The notes: a model not told the origin generated them from the letters alone. Counted from the stretch's first letter, positions 33,488-41,798 are shown. The stretch is DNA of 64,000 nt from Mycolicibacterium rhodesiae (GCF_002086695.1 NZ_MVIH01000005.1:186001-250000); one strand, 5' to 3'. Made by a program: numbers and translations.

Positions 33488-33518
33488 TGAAGAATCCCTT
33501 CACGTCACGGCATCGCCT

Positions 33519-33575
33519 ATACGATCGGCAAGGAGGATGCTAGCCGATCGTATGGTAGTTTACTAGCCGATCGTA
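33519..33575. promoter_or_regulatory. Three-copy TetR operator between P450 and tetR
   Basis: ATACGATCGGC (33519-33529) is inverted as GCCGATCGTAT (33543-33553), an 11-base perfect inverted repeat with a 13-base centre. The block CTAGCCGATCGTA at 33540-33552 recurs exactly at 33563-33575, a period of 23 bases. All copies fall in the 114-base space between the divergent P450 and tetR starts. This is the arrangement expected for cooperative binding of a TetR-family repressor controlling both sides. Confidence 0.75.
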
Positions 33576-33601
33576 AAGCTGGAGTTCGAAGGGAGTCGAC
33601 G

Positions 33602-34174
33602 ATGAGCGCCGTCGCCGCAGCCACCCCCGATACCCGGCAGCGGCTTATCGACGCGGCCATTGCGCTGTTCATCCGGCACAGCTTCGCCGGGACCTCGCTG
33701 CAGATGATCGCCGACGAGCTCGGCTTCACCAAAGCTGCCATCTACCATCACTTTCGGACCCGAGAACAGTTGTTGACCGCGATCCTCGAACCGATCATCG
33801 ACAAATTGTCGGCGGTGGTCGACGATGCGGAGAGGCTGCGCGGGGTGCAGGCCCGGGCCGAACGGATGCTCAACGGCTACGCCCGCCTGGCGGTGGAGAA
33901 CCCCATGCTGGTCTCGGTCCTGGCGGCCGATCCGAGCGTGCACACCGTGCTGAGAGCCAACCGCGATTGGACACACATGATCTCGCGTCAGATGGCGCTG
34001 CTCGCCGATGTCCATCCGGGCCCGGGCGGGTACCTGCGCGCGCAGTTCGTCTTCGCCGGAATCGCCGGGTCGGCCGATCCGAAACGCGAGGCCGACGACG
34101 AGTGGCTGCACGCACAGCTGGTCGACGCCGGCCGGCGGGCGCTCGGTTTGCGTCCGCCGCGCCGAACATCCTGA
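33602..34174 (+). CDS. TetR family transcriptional regulator
   Basis: 190 residues. The N-terminal TetR helix-turn-helix is clear: RQRLIDAAIALFIRHSFAGTSLQMIADELGFTKAAIYHHF (given as a pattern spanning residues 12-51) with the YHHF end of the recognition helix. The C-terminal ligand domain is divergent, as usual. It faces the P450/ferredoxin operon across the repeated operator and is followed 53 bases later by an SDR gene on the same strand, so it probably controls both transcripts. Confidence 0.92.
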   Translation: MSAVAAATPDTRQRLIDAAIALFIRHSFAGTSLQMIADELGFTKAAIYHHFRTREQLLTAILEPIIDKLSAVVDDAERLRGVQARAERMLNGYARLAVENPMLVSVLAADPSVHTVLRANRDWTHMISRQMALLADVHPGPGGYLRAQFVFAGIAGSADPKREADDEWLHAQLVDAGRRALGLRPPRRTS

Positions 34175-34227
34175 TTTTCACCATCTTTCGTTCATCAGGC
34201 GGTCAGTCCGCCGGAAAGGGGAAACCT

Positions 34228-34938
34228 GTGTCCACCTCGAAGACGGCATTGGTGACCGGTGGCGGTTCGGGAATCGGTGCGGCAGTGGCGAACCGGTTGC
34301 GGGCCGACGGCCACACCGTGGCGATCATCGATCTCAACCCCGCTGAGGCCGAACACTCCTATGTCGCCGACGTCACCGACCGCGCGCAGATCGACGCTGC
34401 ACTCGGCGAGATCCACGCCGCCCTCGGGCCGGTCACGATCCTGGTGAACGCTGCTGGCAAGGACAGCTTCCGGCGCTTTCTCGACCTGTCCTTCGAGCAG
34501 TGGCAGACCATCGTCGACATCAACCTGCACGGTGTCTTCCACACCATCCAGGCCGTCCTGCCCGACATGATCGAGGCCGGCTGGGGCCGCATCGTCAACA
34601 TCTCCTCGTCGAGCACGCACTCCGGCGTGCCCTACATGTCGGCCTATGTCGCGGCGAAGTCCGGCGTCAACGGTCTGACGAAAAGCCTTGCGCTGGAATA
34701 CGGTCCGGCCGGCATCACGGTCAACGCGGTGCCGCCGGGCTTCATCGACACCCCGATGCTGCGCAACGCCGAAGCCCGCGGCAACATGGGCGACATTCAG
34801 GCCACGATCGACGCCACCCCGGTTCGGCGGATGGGCAAGCCCGAAGACATCGCCGCGGCATGCGCGTTCCTCACCTCCGAAGAAGCCGGCTACATCACCG
34901 GTCAGATCCTCGGTGTGAACGGCGGCCGTAACACCTGA
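34228..34938 (+). CDS. SDR family oxidoreductase
   Basis: 236 residues from GTG 34228 (MSTSKTALVTGGGSGIG), preceded by GGAAAGGGG at 34213-34221. Classical SDR motifs: TGGGSGIG, the NAAG-like NAAGKD, catalytic Ser and Tyr-Lys in NISSSSTHSG and YVAAKSG, and the C-terminal GQILGVNGG. It is the second gene behind tetR and is expected to act with the P450 across the operator, for example oxidising the alcohol the P450 makes; the substrate is unknown. Confidence 0.88.
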   Translation: MSTSKTALVTGGGSGIGAAVANRLRADGHTVAIIDLNPAEAEHSYVADVTDRAQIDAALGEIHAALGPVTILVNAAGKDSFRRFLDLSFEQWQTIVDINLHGVFHTIQAVLPDMIEAGWGRIVNISSSSTHSGVPYMSAYVAAKSGVNGLTKSLALEYGPAGITVNAVPPGFIDTPMLRNAEARGNMGDIQATIDATPVRRMGKPEDIAAACAFLTSEEAGYITGQILGVNGGRNT

Positions 34939-34941
34939 GCG

Positions 34942-35604
34942 TCAGCCGGCCGGCTTGGTCGTCGTCGGGGTTGATGTCACCGTGACGGTGGTGGTGCTCA
35001 CCGTCGTGGTCGCGCTCGCCGAACTGCTCGCCGTGCCCGAGGTGCTGGTCGGCGAGAAGCTGGCCTCCTTGAACTCGATCCACGAGTCCTTGTAGATGAC
35101 GTCGTCACCCGAGGACACCAGGATCTGGGTGGGCGACACGGCGTAGGTGACACCGTCATTGACGGCGACCAGCGTCCCGTCGGAGCTGCGCGTGATCGGT
35201 AGGTGCAGGGGAGCGTTGTCGGACAGACGCACTCCGCGGTACTCCAGTCCGCCGTCGGCGTTGACGCAGATCACCACAAGTGATTTCGACGTGCGCCCGT
35301 AGGCCATCAGGGTCTGGTTCTCGTCGCACCGTGCGCCGGTGTCGACATAGCCCCGGGAATCGGCGGTGAACGACGCAGGCGCGCTCGAGGTCGACGTCGC
35401 GGCCGGTGACGTCGTGGTCGCCGTCGTGCTGGCCGTCGTCGACAGCGTCGTGGGTGCTGCCTGGGCGACGGGCAGCGTGTCAGACGAGCCGGACGCCACG
35501 GTCACGCCGACCGCCAGTCCGACCGCCGTCAATGCTCCGCCGACGCCCAGCCATGGCAACCAGCGCGACGGCGGGTGGGTGGTGTGAGGCTCGTGAGCTG
35601 ACAT
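34942..35604 (-). CDS. Membrane-anchored Thr/Ser-rich protein
   Basis: 220 residues: a short cytoplasmic start, one transmembrane helix (residues about 16-38, WLPWLGVGGALTAVGLAVG), a Thr/Ser/Ala linker, then a compact domain with two cysteines (GARCDENQTLM and SLVVICVNADGG) and a second Thr/Ser-rich C-terminal tail. The domain may be exposed in the cell wall. No homologue recognised. It is convergent with the SDR gene (3-base gap). Confidence 0.75.
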   Translation of the reverse strand: MSAHEPHTTHPPSRWLPWLGVGGALTAVGLAVGVTVASGSSDTLPVAQAAPTTLSTTASTTATTTSPAATSTSSAPASFTADSRGYVDTGARCDENQTLMAYGRTSKSLVVICVNADGGLEYRGVRLSDNAPLHLPITRSSDGTLVAVNDGVTYAVSPTQILVSSGDDVIYKDSWIEFKEASFSPTSTSGTASSSASATTTVSTTTVTVTSTPTTTKPAG

Positions 35605-35692
35605 GGCCTAAGCGAACCACCTCGGGCGGCGTTTTCCGTGCTGTGCAGCGGCGTTTCTCCGGACTAATCGCAGGAGATGCCCGTCACGCCGC

Positions 35693-36514
35693 TCAGCTCG
35701 CCGGTTCGGTCGGTTCGACCGGTGTCGACTCATGGGTCAGCACCGCCCACAACAAGGCGGCGGCCTGGCGGGCCTGGTCGGTGGGCACGATCGGCGAGCC
35801 GGCCGCGGGCTGTTCTGCCGGTGCACCGCTGATGTGTTCCACCAGGGCCACCGCCAGCGAGCGGAGCTTGACGTTCGATTCGTGGCTCGCGCGCCGCAGA
35901 GTGGCCCACGCGGTGTCGGCCTCACACATCAGCCGACCCATGATCGCGCCCTTGGCCTGCTCGATGGCTCCGCGCGATTGCAGGACCGCGAGCATGTCGG
36001 CGGTGGCGGTCTCGTCCTCGGCGCCGGCCGACACCATGGCCGCGGAGACCAGTTGCTCGTAGCCGATGAGGGTGGTCACCGTGGTGGCCGTCGACGGCAG
36101 GTCCAGCGCGCAGGACAACACGACCGTGCTGTCGGCCTTCCAGACCCCGGGCACCGACACCGCGCCACGCACCTCGCGCCAGGCGGCGCTGTGCTCGGGC
36201 ACCCGGCCATCCATGGCCTGCAGGCTCAGCTCGGGCCAGCGCTCGTCGGCCCACAAATCCAGGCTCAGCACCGGCATCTGGTGAACGAAGGCGTCGATCA
36301 CCGGACCGCCGAGCCCGGCGAGCTGCGCCTCGACGATCTCGCCGCCGTAGCCGCGGGCGGCCAGGACCGACACTTCATCCTCGTCGAGACGGCGGTCGTG
36401 CACGGTGATCGCCAAACCGACGGCATGGGGCAGGTCGAGGTGGACGCGTTCGAGAATCCGGTCGAACAACTCCTGCTGGGACAGGTCGCGCCGGTGGAAC
36501 TCGGGGACGGGCAT
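35693..36514 (-). CDS. GAF and ANTAR domain regulator
   Basis: 273 residues from ATG 36514 (MPVPEFHRRDLSQQELF). The first 170 residues form a GAF-like sensor domain, and the end carries an ANTAR RNA-binding domain (RGAIEQAKGAIMGRLMCE, then the three-helix RRASHESNVKLRSLAVAL region). ANTAR proteins act by antitermination on paired hairpins in target leader RNAs. It follows the STAS gene by 10 bases on the same strand, so the two form a regulatory operon. Confidence 0.87.
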   Translation of the reverse strand: MPVPEFHRRDLSQQELFDRILERVHLDLPHAVGLAITVHDRRLDEDEVSVLAARGYGGEIVEAQLAGLGGPVIDAFVHQMPVLSLDLWADERWPELSLQAMDGRVPEHSAAWREVRGAVSVPGVWKADSTVVLSCALDLPSTATTVTTLIGYEQLVSAAMVSAGAEDETATADMLAVLQSRGAIEQAKGAIMGRLMCEADTAWATLRRASHESNVKLRSLAVALVEHISGAPAEQPAAGSPIVPTDQARQAAALLWAVLTHESTPVEPTEPAS

Positions 36515-36524
36515 GGTGTGCGAC

Positions 36525-36836
36525 TCACTCCTTGGTGATGACGGTGGCCACCCGGTCAAGACCGGAGATGCCGAGCAAGGTTTTGATCGGCCCTTCATCG
36601 GCGATGATCATCGTGAGCTCGGCCGTGGCGGCCACCGCAAACAGCGCACGCACCGCCGCACTGTCGCAGTAGGTGACGTCCGACAGATCGACGGTCAACG
36701 CGGCAGACCCGGTGGCGGCCTTGGCCACGACGTCCTGGAACTGCCCGACATTGGCCAGGTCGATCTCACCGGAGGCAACCACCTGTGGCGACTCCAGATC
36801 GGAACCAGCCGCGACCCGGAACTGGGCCTCTGCCAT
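36525..36836 (-). CDS. STAS domain anti-sigma factor antagonist
   Basis: 103 residues from ATG 36836 (MAEAQFRVAAGSDLE), with GAGGAG upstream. STAS features are GEIDLANVGQFQDVV and the conserved serine of the antagonist loop in DVTYCDSAAVRALF. Such proteins free a sigma factor by binding its anti-sigma kinase when unphosphorylated. It resembles Rv1904 in size and type. No anti-sigma kinase gene is adjacent; the partner gene in the operon is the GAF-ANTAR regulator. Confidence 0.87.
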   Translation of the reverse strand: MAEAQFRVAAGSDLESPQVVASGEIDLANVGQFQDVVAKAATGSAALTVDLSDVTYCDSAAVRALFAVAATAELTMIIADEGPIKTLLGISGLDRVATVITKE

Positions 36837-37291
36837 CAGCGCAACTCCTCGAGCGTTTCGACGCCTGCTCCGACGCACAAACCGTAACTGCCGGTACTCG
36901 GCGATTGTTGCGGATGGTTCGAACAGCCGTTGCCGGAAACCGCAAGCCGCCGCCGGTCACCACCGTCGCAGGGTCGGACCGTCAGCACGATTTTAGGCCC
37001 GGACAGGACGTCTCGACCTTCGACAGCAACCGTCCCGGTGCCGCACGCTTCACCCACTGGTTCTCCCGTCGCCTTCTCCACCCCCGACGACGTAATCGCC
37101 GGGCAGCTTAGCAAGCTTCGGTGCGTTCCGAGCAGTCAACCAGAGCAAAGTCTGCTGCCGGTGCGTTCTGGCAGGGACTCACGCGCCTTTCCGAGTTCAC
37201 CGCAGACACACCCGCAACAGCAGTTAGGCTCACGCGAGAGGGTTGCCGGGGGGCAAGGGGCCCTGCGGGAAGAGACCTAGAGGGTGGATAG
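36837..37291. other. Intergenic region of 455 bases between divergent genes
   Basis: This is the longest stretch without a convincing gene. Short open frames on both strands (for example minus 36836-37114 and plus 36930-37280) are Pro/Ser/Arg-rich and resemble nothing I know. It must hold the promoters of the STAS operon and of the secreted-protein gene; a -10-like TAGGCT is at 37225-37230 for the latter. No repeat or RNA element was recognised. Confidence 0.6.
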
Positions 37292-37735
37292 ATGCTCCGC
37301 GAATTCGTCATCGCAGCAGCCGTCGCCGGAGCGGCGCTGGCCGTGGCACCAGGCGCCGCCGCCGATGAGCCCCACGGCCCGTTCCCGGGTGACCCGCCCG
37401 GCATGAGCTACGAGGCCTATCTGAGCGCCCCGTGCTATCAGTGGGACCGGTTCGCGTTCGGCCGCGGGCCCGGTGGCGAGCCGCTGCTCTGCCGCTGGAT
37501 TCCCGGACAGTCGCCGATCGGGATGGACCGCCCGCCGGAGGGCGTGGGCTTCTGGGTGCTCTCGCCCAAGATCTACGGTGTGCAGGCCGTCGGCTCGCCG
37601 TGCCCAGGTTCACAGGCCGCGGCGCAGTCGCCCGACGGCCTGCCCATGCTCTGCCTGGGCGCTCAGGGCTGGCAGCCCGGATCGATGCATTCCGGCGACT
37701 GGGGCAACGGGAACGACTTCTACCCGGCCAGCTGA
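37292..37735 (+). CDS. Secreted Cys-rich protein, paralogue of 1333 gene
   Basis: 147 residues with a signal peptide (cleavage near GAAA-DEP). The mature protein has four cysteines in the order PC, LLC, PC, MLC, with GFWVLSPKIYGVQAVGSPC and a Trp near the end. The same order of PC, FG, LxC, W, PC, AQ, PLxC/MLC and W is found in the protein at 1333-1731. No function recognised. A strong hairpin follows the stop codon by five bases. Confidence 0.78.
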   Translation: MLREFVIAAAVAGAALAVAPGAAADEPHGPFPGDPPGMSYEAYLSAPCYQWDRFAFGRGPGGEPLLCRWIPGQSPIGMDRPPEGVGFWVLSPKIYGVQAVGSPCPGSQAAAQSPDGLPMLCLGAQGWQPGSMHSGDWGNGNDFYPAS

Positions 37736-37740
37736 TCGGC

Positions 37741-37795
37741 CACAACGCAATCAGGGCGAGAGATCACGAAGATCGCTCGCCCTGATTGCGTTGTG
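37741..37795. terminator. Long bidirectional hairpin between convergent genes
   Basis: A perfect 20-base stem has arms at 37741-37760 (CACAACGCAATCAGGGCGAG) and 37776-37795. Inside it an A-G mismatch and a GATC/GATC pair extend the stem to about 25 bases with a 5-base loop. It lies between the stops of the secreted-protein gene (37735) and the nitronate monooxygenase gene (37804). No T-run follows, which is normal in mycobacteria. Confidence 0.85.
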
Positions 37796-37803
37796 AGTAC
37801 GGG

Positions 37804-38937
37804 TCAGACGGACGCCGCTTCGTTCAGCTCGTCAAGCCGGGTGGTGGCCTCCAGGTACTCCTGCACCCAGCGCTCGATCACCGTGGCGGTCTTCTCGACC
37901 TTGGTGAACTGACCGACGACCTGTCCGATCGGGTTGAACGCGACGTTGACGCTCTCATTGGGGTACTTGTGCGTGGCGGCCACGGCCATGCCGGAAACCA
38001 TGTACTGCAACGGCATTCCGAGCGGCTTGGGGTTGCCGTCCTTCTCCCACGCCTCGGTCCAGTCGTTGCGCAGCATGCGGGCGGGCTTGCCGGTGAACGA
38101 CCGGCTGCGCACGGTGTCGCGACTTTCGGCCTTCGCGTACGCAGCGTGCTGCACGTCGGTGTGCTCGGACTCCTCGACCATGACCCACTGCGAACCGGTC
38201 CACGCCCCCTGGGCGCCGAGCGCCAGCGCCGCGGCGATCTGCTGGCCGCTGCCGATACCGCCGGCGGCCAGCACCGGCACCGGCGCCACCGCCTTGACGA
38301 CCTGCGGCCACAACACGATGGAACCGATCTCGCCGCAGTGCCCACCGGCCTCGCCGCCCTGGGCGATGATGATGTCAACGCCGGCCTCGGCGTGCTTCTT
38401 GGCCTGCGACGGCGACCCGCACAGCGCGGCGACCTTGCGGCCCTCGGCGTGGATGTGCTTGATCATCTCGGCAGGCGGGGTGCCGAGCGCGTTGGCGATC
38501 AGCGTGCACTTGGGATGCTTGAGCGCGACCTCGACCTGCGGCGTCGCGGTCGCCTCGGTCCAGCCCAGCAGGCCCATGGCGTCGTCGTCGCTGTGCTCGA
38601 CCGGCACGCCGTGATCGGCGAGAACCTTCTTGGCGAAGTCGATGTGCTCCTGCGGCACAAGGTCGTTCAGCGTTTTCTTCAACACCTCGGGGGACAGGTC
38701 CGTGGAGTCCATCCCCTCGTACTTGTTGGGGATCACGATGTCGACGCCGTAGGTGTGGTCGCCGATGTTCTCGTCGATCCACTTGAGCTCGATCTCGAGC
38801 TGTTCGGGGGAGAATCCGACCGCGCCGAGCACGCCGAAGCCGCCGGCCTTGCTGACGGCGACGACCACGTCGCGACAGTGGGTGAACGCGAAGATCGGAT
38901 ATTCGATATCGAGGTCGTCGCAGAGGGGAGTGCGCAT
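37804..38937 (-). CDS. Nitronate monooxygenase family flavoprotein
   Basis: 377 residues of the NMO/2-nitropropane dioxygenase TIM-barrel family: an N-terminal IEYPIFAFTHCRDVVVAVSKAGGFG pattern, KHAEAGVDIIIAQGGEAGGH with the FMN-side histidine, VLAAGGIGSGQQIAAALALGAQGAW for the phosphate site. Members oxidise nitronates or, in steroid pathways (IpdC), act on degradation intermediates. It resembles Rv1894c and Rv1533 of M. tuberculosis rather than IpdC. A KstR-type site 36 bases upstream suggests a role in lipid or sterol catabolism. Confidence 0.88.
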   Translation of the reverse strand: MRTPLCDDLDIEYPIFAFTHCRDVVVAVSKAGGFGVLGAVGFSPEQLEIELKWIDENIGDHTYGVDIVIPNKYEGMDSTDLSPEVLKKTLNDLVPQEHIDFAKKVLADHGVPVEHSDDDAMGLLGWTEATATPQVEVALKHPKCTLIANALGTPPAEMIKHIHAEGRKVAALCGSPSQAKKHAEAGVDIIIAQGGEAGGHCGEIGSIVLWPQVVKAVAPVPVLAAGGIGSGQQIAAALALGAQGAWTGSQWVMVEESEHTDVQHAAYAKAESRDTVRSRSFTGKPARMLRNDWTEAWEKDGNPKPLGMPLQYMVSGMAVAATHKYPNESVNVAFNPIGQVVGQFTKVEKTATVIERWVQEYLEATTRLDELNEAASV

Positions 38938-38972
38938 GGACCGGCTCCTTCAAGCGTGGGGCGTAAGCAGAC

Positions 38973-38986
38973 TGAAACGTGTTCTA
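38973..38986. promoter_or_regulatory. KstR-type operator upstream of nitronate monooxygenase
   Basis: TGAAACGTGTTCTA fits TNNAACNNGTTNNA at every defined base and sits 36 bases upstream of the minus-strand start codon, an operator position. It is one of three such sites within 10.2 kb. Confidence 0.68.
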
Positions 38987-39142
38987 GTTTAGTACGCGCC
39001 CGATGTGCCAGTTGCAGGTATCCGCCATCGATCCGCGAACGAATGCCTATTGGCGCAATCACCCCTGCGAGAGCCCGTGAAGTAGCGCACGGCGGAGTAC
39101 CGTTGGCGGTGTCGGCTCATCGTCGGCGAGAGGGTGTTAGCC

Positions 39143-39439
39143 ATGGTTGTCTCGACACTTCGCATGCGGCGCGTCGCGCTGCTCGGCATCGCCGCCGCCC
39201 TGGCCGCGGCCCTGGCGCCCGCCGGCACTGCCGCCGCCGAAACCGGCCCCGATTGCACCAACGGCGTCGTACCGCTCAACCCCTACGTGGTGAACTGCGG
39301 TCTGCCGCCGCGGGGCAATCACACCATCGGCGCTGCGCCCGACGCCGGAGCGATCATCGCCTGCCGGCACAGCCCGATCTGCCTGTCGTATTACGTGAAT
39401 TACCCAGGCACGCTGATCGTTCCGGGCTACCGGCCCTAG
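39143..39439 (+). CDS. Small secreted protein
   Basis: 98 residues from ATG 39143 (MVVSTLRMRRVALLG; GTG 39134 would add three residues). A signal peptide ends near GTAAA-ETG. The mature part has four cysteines (PDCTNG, VVNCGLPP, IACRHSPICLSYY), likely two disulfides, and a Pro/Gly-rich sequence. Similar short cysteine-pair proteins are common in mycobacterial secretomes without known roles. It is convergent with the 39458 gene. Confidence 0.72.
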   Translation: MVVSTLRMRRVALLGIAAALAAALAPAGTAAAETGPDCTNGVVPLNPYVVNCGLPPRGNHTIGAAPDAGAIIACRHSPICLSYYVNYPGTLIVPGYRP

Positions 39440-39457
39440 GTCTTGATGCCTCGTCGG

Positions 39458-39805
39458 CTAGCTCGTCGAGCCGACTCCTCGTCGGCTGCTGACCAGCAGC
39501 GAGCCCCCGGCCACCAACAGGCCGATCACCGCCAGCGGAATCGACCAGGACCGCCGCTGCGACACCGACGACTGGCACTGCGCCACGAAGTCGGTGTGCG
39601 GGACGAGTTGGTTCAAGATCGGGACATTGGCGACGACGTTCTTGTCGTTGGCCGCACGTGCCGACGACAGGTCGGCCGATATGGCGTTGCCGCAGCCGAT
39701 GCTGCCGCCGTTGCCGTCCGGGGTCGACACCGGCACCAGCATCGCAATGACACCGGCGATCAGCAGCACCGCACCCACCAGCAGAACCAAACGACGCACC
39801 GACAT
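39458..39805 (-). CDS. Two-helix membrane protein
   Basis: 115 residues from ATG 39805, with AAGGAGA directly upstream. Two transmembrane helices flank an external loop: LVLLVGAVLLIAGVIAMLV near the start and WSIPLAVIGLLVAGGSLLV near the end. The loop has two cysteines (IGCGN and AQCQSS). The short C-terminus is Ser/Arg-rich. No function recognised. It lies 68 bases downstream of the oxidoreductase gene on the same strand. Confidence 0.75.
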   Translation of the reverse strand: MSVRRLVLLVGAVLLIAGVIAMLVPVSTPDGNGGSIGCGNAISADLSSARAANDKNVVANVPILNQLVPHTDFVAQCQSSVSQRRSWSIPLAVIGLLVAGGSLLVSSRRGVGSTS

Positions 39806-39873
39806 GAAAGTCTCCTTACGCACCCGTCGAATCGGTGCGGGGTCTACCCCGGCGACGTCTCGGTCAAACGGAC

Positions 39874-40947
39874 CTAGGGCTTGGCGAACAACTCCACCTC
39901 GGACACCAGCGGCAGGTTCAGCGTGGTGCGGATGCCGGGCGGGGCGGCGATCACCGCAGGGATGGCGTTGACGATGCGGCCGGCGGCGCCGGCGATCGCG
40001 GCCTGGTTGTGGTCGCCGTAACTGCTGCTCGGGACGATGTCCACCGCGTACGAAGGCTCACCGGTGATTTCGATGCGGTACGAGCCGCCGCCAGCTGCGG
40101 GCTGTGGCAAATCCGGACGCAGATCGGGGCGCAACCGGGTGATGTGCTCGATGACGATCGCGGGGTGGCCGTTGACCATTCCGCGGATCTCGAACTGCAG
40201 GACGGCCAGGGTGCCCTTGGCGACATGACCGACCGCGATGTCGAAATCCTCTGGCGCGGGTTCGCGTTGGTACGACTCGGTGATCTCGTCGACCTCGATG
40301 CCCAGGCCGGCGGCCAGCTGCCGGATCGCGGTGCCCCAGGCGATGCTGAGCACTCCGGGCTGCAGCAGCATCGGGATCTCGTCCATGGAGCGGGCAAAAC
40401 CCATGTAGTGCATGACTTCTGCGCCGTCGTAGGACGCGTAATCGTGGATCTCCATGCATCGCACCTGCTCGATGCGCTGACAGGTGCTGGCCAGCGCGAG
40501 CGGGATCAGATCGTTGACGAAGCCCGGGTCGACACCGCTGATGAACAGGCTCGAATTGCCTTGTCGGGCCGCGTCTTCCACTCTCTGGATGTACTTGTCG
40601 GGCATCACGCCCCAGGGGTACTGCAGCAACCCGGGCGATGATCCGACGACGTTGATGCCGGCGGCCAGGATCTTGCGGACATCCTCCATGGCCTCGGGCA
40701 TGCGGGTGTCGCCCATCGCGCAGTAAACCGCACACTCGGGTTCGGTCGCCAAGACCGCGTCGAGGTCTTTGGTCGCCAGGATTCCGGTCTTCACATCGAG
40801 GCCGGCCAATTCACCCGCGTCCTTGCCCACCTTCTCGTCGGCGGACACGCACAGCCCGGTGAGCTCGAACCCTGGATTTTCGATCAGCTCGGATAGCGCC
40901 ATCCGACCGACGTTTCCGGTGCCGATGTGGGCAACGCGGATGGCCAT
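39874..40947 (-). CDS. Dihydrodipicolinate reductase-like NAD(P) oxidoreductase
   Basis: 357 residues. The N-terminal Rossmann domain shows IRVAHIGTGNVGRMALSEL and an acidic/basic pattern like DapB and the NAD(P)H-dependent amine dehydrogenase group; VYCAMGDTRMPEAMEDVR and GINVVGSSPGLL follow. The C-terminal half is a separate catalytic domain ending LPLVSEVELF. Several such genes of about 350 residues occur per mycobacterial genome, often near steroid or lipid genes. It is divergent from an SDR gene, with a KstR-type site in between. Confidence 0.82.
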   Translation of the reverse strand: MAIRVAHIGTGNVGRMALSELIENPGFELTGLCVSADEKVGKDAGELAGLDVKTGILATKDLDAVLATEPECAVYCAMGDTRMPEAMEDVRKILAAGINVVGSSPGLLQYPWGVMPDKYIQRVEDAARQGNSSLFISGVDPGFVNDLIPLALASTCQRIEQVRCMEIHDYASYDGAEVMHYMGFARSMDEIPMLLQPGVLSIAWGTAIRQLAAGLGIEVDEITESYQREPAPEDFDIAVGHVAKGTLAVLQFEIRGMVNGHPAIVIEHITRLRPDLRPDLPQPAAGGGSYRIEITGEPSYAVDIVPSSSYGDHNQAAIAGAAGRIVNAIPAVIAAPPGIRTTLNLPLVSEVELFAKP

Positions 40948-41005
40948 AAGTTCTCCTCATGCTGGGGTCTGCGGTGCGTTCAGTATGCGCATTCGGCGCC
41001 GAAAC

Positions 41006-41019
41006 TGGAACAGGTTCTA
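41006..41019. promoter_or_regulatory. KstR-type operator between divergent oxidoreductase genes
   Basis: TGGAACAGGTTCTA fits TNNAACNNGTTNNA. It lies 59 bases upstream of the minus-strand oxidoreductase start (40947) and 36 bases upstream of the plus-strand SDR start (41055), so one site could control both. Confidence 0.68.
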
Positions 41020-41054
41020 CCTCGCCGCGAAAGCTACCGGTAGCCTGTCGGCTC

Positions 41055-41798
41055 ATGGGACGCGTAGACGACAAAGTAGCCATCATCACTGGTGGCGCAC
41101 AGGGGATGGGCGCCGCCGACGCGCGGATGCTGGTCGCCGAAGGCGCCAAGGTCGTGATCGGGGACATCCTCGACGACAAGGGCAAGGAACTCGCCGACGA
41201 ACTCGGTGACGCCGCCCGCTACGTGCACCTCGACGTCACCGAAGCCGATCAGTGGAAGGCCGCCGTCGAGCTCGCGATTGCCGAGTTCGGCAAGGTCAAC
41301 GTGCTGGTGAACAACGCGGGCATCGTCCAGGTCGCGCCGCTGAAGTCGCTCGACGTTGAGCGGTGGAAGAAGGTCCTCGACGTCAACCTGACCGGAGCGC
41401 TGCTGGGTATCCAAGCCGTCCTGCCGTCGATGAAGGAGTCCGGTGGCGGCTCGATCATCAACGTGTCGTCCATCGAGGGCATGCGCGGCGCGTCGTGGGT
41501 GCACAGCTATGTGGCGTCCAAGTGGGGCCTGCGCGGCCTGACGAAATCGGCTGCGCTGGAACTGGCGTCGGACAACATCCGGGTCAACTCCGTGCACCCG
41601 GGCTTCATCCGCACGCCAATGACCAAGCACTTTCCCGACGACATGGTGGGCGCCCCGCTCGGGCGGCCCGGCAAGCCCGAAGAGGTCGCTACGTTCATCG
41701 TGTTCCTCGCCAGCGACGAGTCGTCGTTCTCCACGGGTTCCGAGTATGTCGTCGACGGCGGTCTGATCACCGACGTCCCGCACCGCGCGCTGCCCTAA
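41055..41798 (+). CDS. SDR of the 3-alpha/20-beta-hydroxysteroid dehydrogenase type
   Basis: 247 residues from ATG 41055 (MGRVDDKVAIITGGAQGMG). Motifs: TGGAQGMG, the cofactor aspartate in VVIGDILDDKG, NNAGIVQVAP, the catalytic SSIEGMRGAS and YVASKWG, and the ending GSEYVVDGGL. It resembles M. tuberculosis Rv2002 (FabG3), which acts as a 20-beta-hydroxysteroid dehydrogenase. A KstR-type site 36 bases upstream fits a steroid role. The stop shares a CTAA with the convergent HAD gene. Confidence 0.87.
   Translation: MGRVDDKVAIITGGAQGMGAADARMLVAEGAKVVIGDILDDKGKELADELGDAARYVHLDVTEADQWKAAVELAIAEFGKVNVLVNNAGIVQVAPLKSLDVERWKKVLDVNLTGALLGIQAVLPSMKESGGGSIINVSSIEGMRGASWVHSYVASKWGLRGLTKSAALELASDNIRVNSVHPGFIRTPMTKHFPDDMVGAPLGRPGKPEEVATFIVFLASDESSFSTGSEYVVDGGLITDVPHRALP

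Noticed and set aside
36836..37114. 92-residue minus-strand frame ending in a TGATG overlap with the STAS start
   Set aside because: The overlap is suggestive of coupling, but the sequence has no helix/strand pattern or similarity I know, and the STAS gene has its own ribosome-binding site.
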